IMG/VR virus record: IMGVR_UViG_3300044922_000436
Span: 1 to 49,073 of that record
Source: a virus
Direction: 5' to 3' (one strand)
Length of the DNA stretch: 49,073 bases
In this document: one piece after another, positions 47,858-49,073 of the stretch
How the letters are laid out: the number at the start of each line of letters is the position of its first letter
Position numbering within the stretch: position 1 is the stretch's first letter
The notes under the pieces: model-generated
Seen by the model: the letters and a program-made list of their open reading frames with translations, nothing else
Database searches by the model: none
What the model was told of the DNA's origin: nothing
Program-made: the position numbers and the translations under genes

Positions 47858-49073
47858 TGCCTTATTTCTTAGTCGAGAACTTCAAATCTGGCCTTGATGT
47901 CCGCAAGAGCATTTTGACAGCTCCTGCAGGGACTTTGACGCGTTTAATTAATGCGGCGATTACGCCTGGCGGTGAGATTAAGAAGCGCAAAGCATTCAAG
48001 AAGGTCGCAAACCTTACAGGAACATTTGGCCTCGCCGCTCTTGGCACAAAGCTGGTTGCTTTCACGAAGGATGTGCAGACGCCAAATCCTGGCATCAAAG
48101 ACCCTGTATCAGGCGCAACGATTACTGATGTGACGCTTGAATATCATCGTATTCCGAATAAGTCGCCAACATCAGTTATGACTGACTATGATGTGTTCGA
48201 CGGCAAGCTCTATCTTGTCATGTCAGACCCGTCTCCGACGCCTCCAGCCGATGCCGACTCTGGTCCAGCGCTTCCAACGCCTGTGCCTGAGAATGAGCCT
48301 TATCTGCAGACTAAAGACAATTCTATCTATGTCTGGCGTCAGGGCACTTGGAATGAGTGGGCAGCGACAAAGCGCGTAGGCTCTCTTCCTGCGCGTGGCT
48401 ATACTGGCGATTGGTATAAACCCGCAACTGACGGTCAATGGTATAAAATCTCTGGCAGCGATTGGGTAAAGCAGACCTCACAGCCTACATCTTCAGAAAC
48501 ACAAACAACAGGCCCTGCGCTTCCTTCTAATCAGATGGAAGATGTCGTCTATTTTAATTACAACGACAACAAAAACTATGTGACGAAGAATCGGGCCTGG
48601 GTCATTTACACGCCCCCGCACACTGTCGCCACTTTGCCTAAAGGCTACAAGGACGGTGAGGCGTTTAAAAATACGACAGACGGTAAATTCTATAAGTGGC
48701 AAACGAGTAAATGGGTCGTTTGGGCCTCAAGCATAAAAGACAAAAACCCGCATTATTACTTTGATGACCGTGAGAAGGTTAATGACCAATTCACGCAGAA
48801 CCTAGACCTGACATGGGAATGGTCGACTAAGGTCAATCCAAACAAAGACACCTATCAGCCGACCGAAGGTGCTGGGATGGGTTATTTTGTTAGGGCCTAT
48901 AAGTCGAAGCTCTACTGTGTTGGAGACAAATATCTACGCTTTTCAGCAGTTAATAATGGCTTTCTCTGGGAAGCAGCGAGTGACACGAACGACAATAGTC
49001 GAGATGGCGCTGGCAATATCAATGTCTCAATTCAAGAAGGCGGCTCATCGACGCTTAACGGCTGCGAGATTTA
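47857..49073 (+). CDS. Tail nozzle-like protein, N-terminal part (continues at base 58)
   Basis: Starts at ATG 47857 and runs off the window; after the 57-base overlap it continues to 856, giving 671 residues in one frame. The N-terminus YFLVENFKSGLDVRKSILT with GGEIKKRKAFKKVANL is typical of podovirus nozzle/stabilisation proteins. Residues about 128-290 hold Trp/Tyr-rich modules (SIYVWRQGTWNEW, GQWYKISGSDWVK, GKFYKWQTSKWVVW) resembling small carbohydrate-binding repeats, likely inserted at the tail tip. Confidence 0.7.
   Translation, partial: MPYFLVENFKSGLDVRKSILTAPAGTLTRLINAAITPGGEIKKRKAFKKVANLTGTFGLAALGTKLVAFTKDVQTPNPGIKDPVSGATITDVTLEYHRIPNKSPTSVMTDYDVFDGKLYLVMSDPSPTPPADADSGPALPTPVPENEPYLQTKDNSIYVWRQGTWNEWAATKRVGSLPARGYTGDWYKPATDGQWYKISGSDWVKQTSQPTSSETQTTGPALPSNQMEDVVYFNYNDNKNYVTKNRAWVIYTPPHTVATLPKGYKDGEAFKNTTDGKFYKWQTSKWVVWASSIKDKNPHYYFDDREKVNDQFTQNLDLTWEWSTKVNPNKDTYQPTEGAGMGYFVRAYKSKLYCVGDKYLRFSAVNNGFLWEAASDTNDNSRDGAGNINVSIQEGGSSTLNGCEI
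49017..49073. repeat. Terminal overlap, copy 2 (circle junction)
   Basis: Identical to bases 1-57. Together the copies mark the arbitrary opening point of the circle; see the nozzle-like gene. Confidence 0.95.

Noticed and set aside
1-49073. CRISPR array
   Set aside because: No regularly spaced direct repeats with unique spacers; the only dense repeats (28216-28318) are short, inverted and irregular.
1-49073. tRNA genes
   Set aside because: No cloverleaf with GGTTCGAATCC-type T-arm was seen in the gaps; a dedicated scan would be needed to exclude unusual ones.

Overview
The window looks like the complete genome of a temperate, short-tailed (podovirus-like) tailed phage of a bacterium, opened inside a gene. 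The last 57 bases (49017-49073) repeat the first 57 (1-57). Joining them gives a circle of about 49,016 bp and restores one uninterrupted 671-codon tail gene across the join. The phage call rests on a large terminase, a portal, an acidic scaffold-like protein, a major capsid protein, a head-tail adaptor, a tail nozzle-like protein, long fibre genes and lytic enzymes. The temperate call rests on a tyrosine integrase, an excisionase-like protein and a repressor-like XRE protein. The host is probably a Gram-negative proteobacterium; the sequence does not fix the genus.

Layout, read around the circle. The plus strand starts near 22.8 kb with an early module: a small protein, a PP-loop (PAPS-reductase-like) protein, a small acidic protein and a 1346-residue replicase. 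That replicase joins a 3'-5' exonuclease, a family A DNA polymerase, an archaeo-eukaryotic PrimPol and a RecA-fold helicase in one chain. A cluster of GGTGAGG/CCTCACC repeats follows (28.2-28.3 kb). Next come a Cys/His protein and a possible small terminase, about 10 kb of tail-fibre genes (29.3-39.4 kb), an endonuclease VII-like insertion, then terminase, portal, scaffold, capsid, adaptor and nozzle. Across the join lie an acetyltransferase, four putative ejection proteins, two virion tail lysozymes, a GH19-like endolysin and a membrane protein. This strand ends at a terminator at 11.27-11.30 kb.

The minus strand carries everything from 22.6 kb down to 11.4 kb. First come three exported or membrane proteins that look like lysogenic-conversion genes, expressed from two near-identical duplicated promoters. 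Then follow repressor, excisionase-like protein, integrase and a small protein. A further promoter-like site precedes a compact recombination/replication-support module: Cro-like protein, RuvC-like resolvase, SNF2 helicase, an HNH insertion, a Cas4-like DUF2800 nuclease, a DUF2815 ssDNA-binding protein, a cytosine-methyltransferase-like protein and DUF6378. It ends in a small membrane protein and a strong terminator at 12.25-12.28 kb. A Cys-rich exported protein and a DnaA-domain-IV-like protein follow.

Genes on both strands are packed with ATGA/TGATG/TAATG overlaps, implying translational coupling. The few non-coding gaps repeatedly carry short AGTCG / CCGAC(C/A)AAA elements on both strands, which may be a dispersed operator set. 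The strongest candidates for something unusual are the one-polypeptide replisome, this dispersed motif family, and the duplicated promoter-operator blocks in front of the conversion genes.
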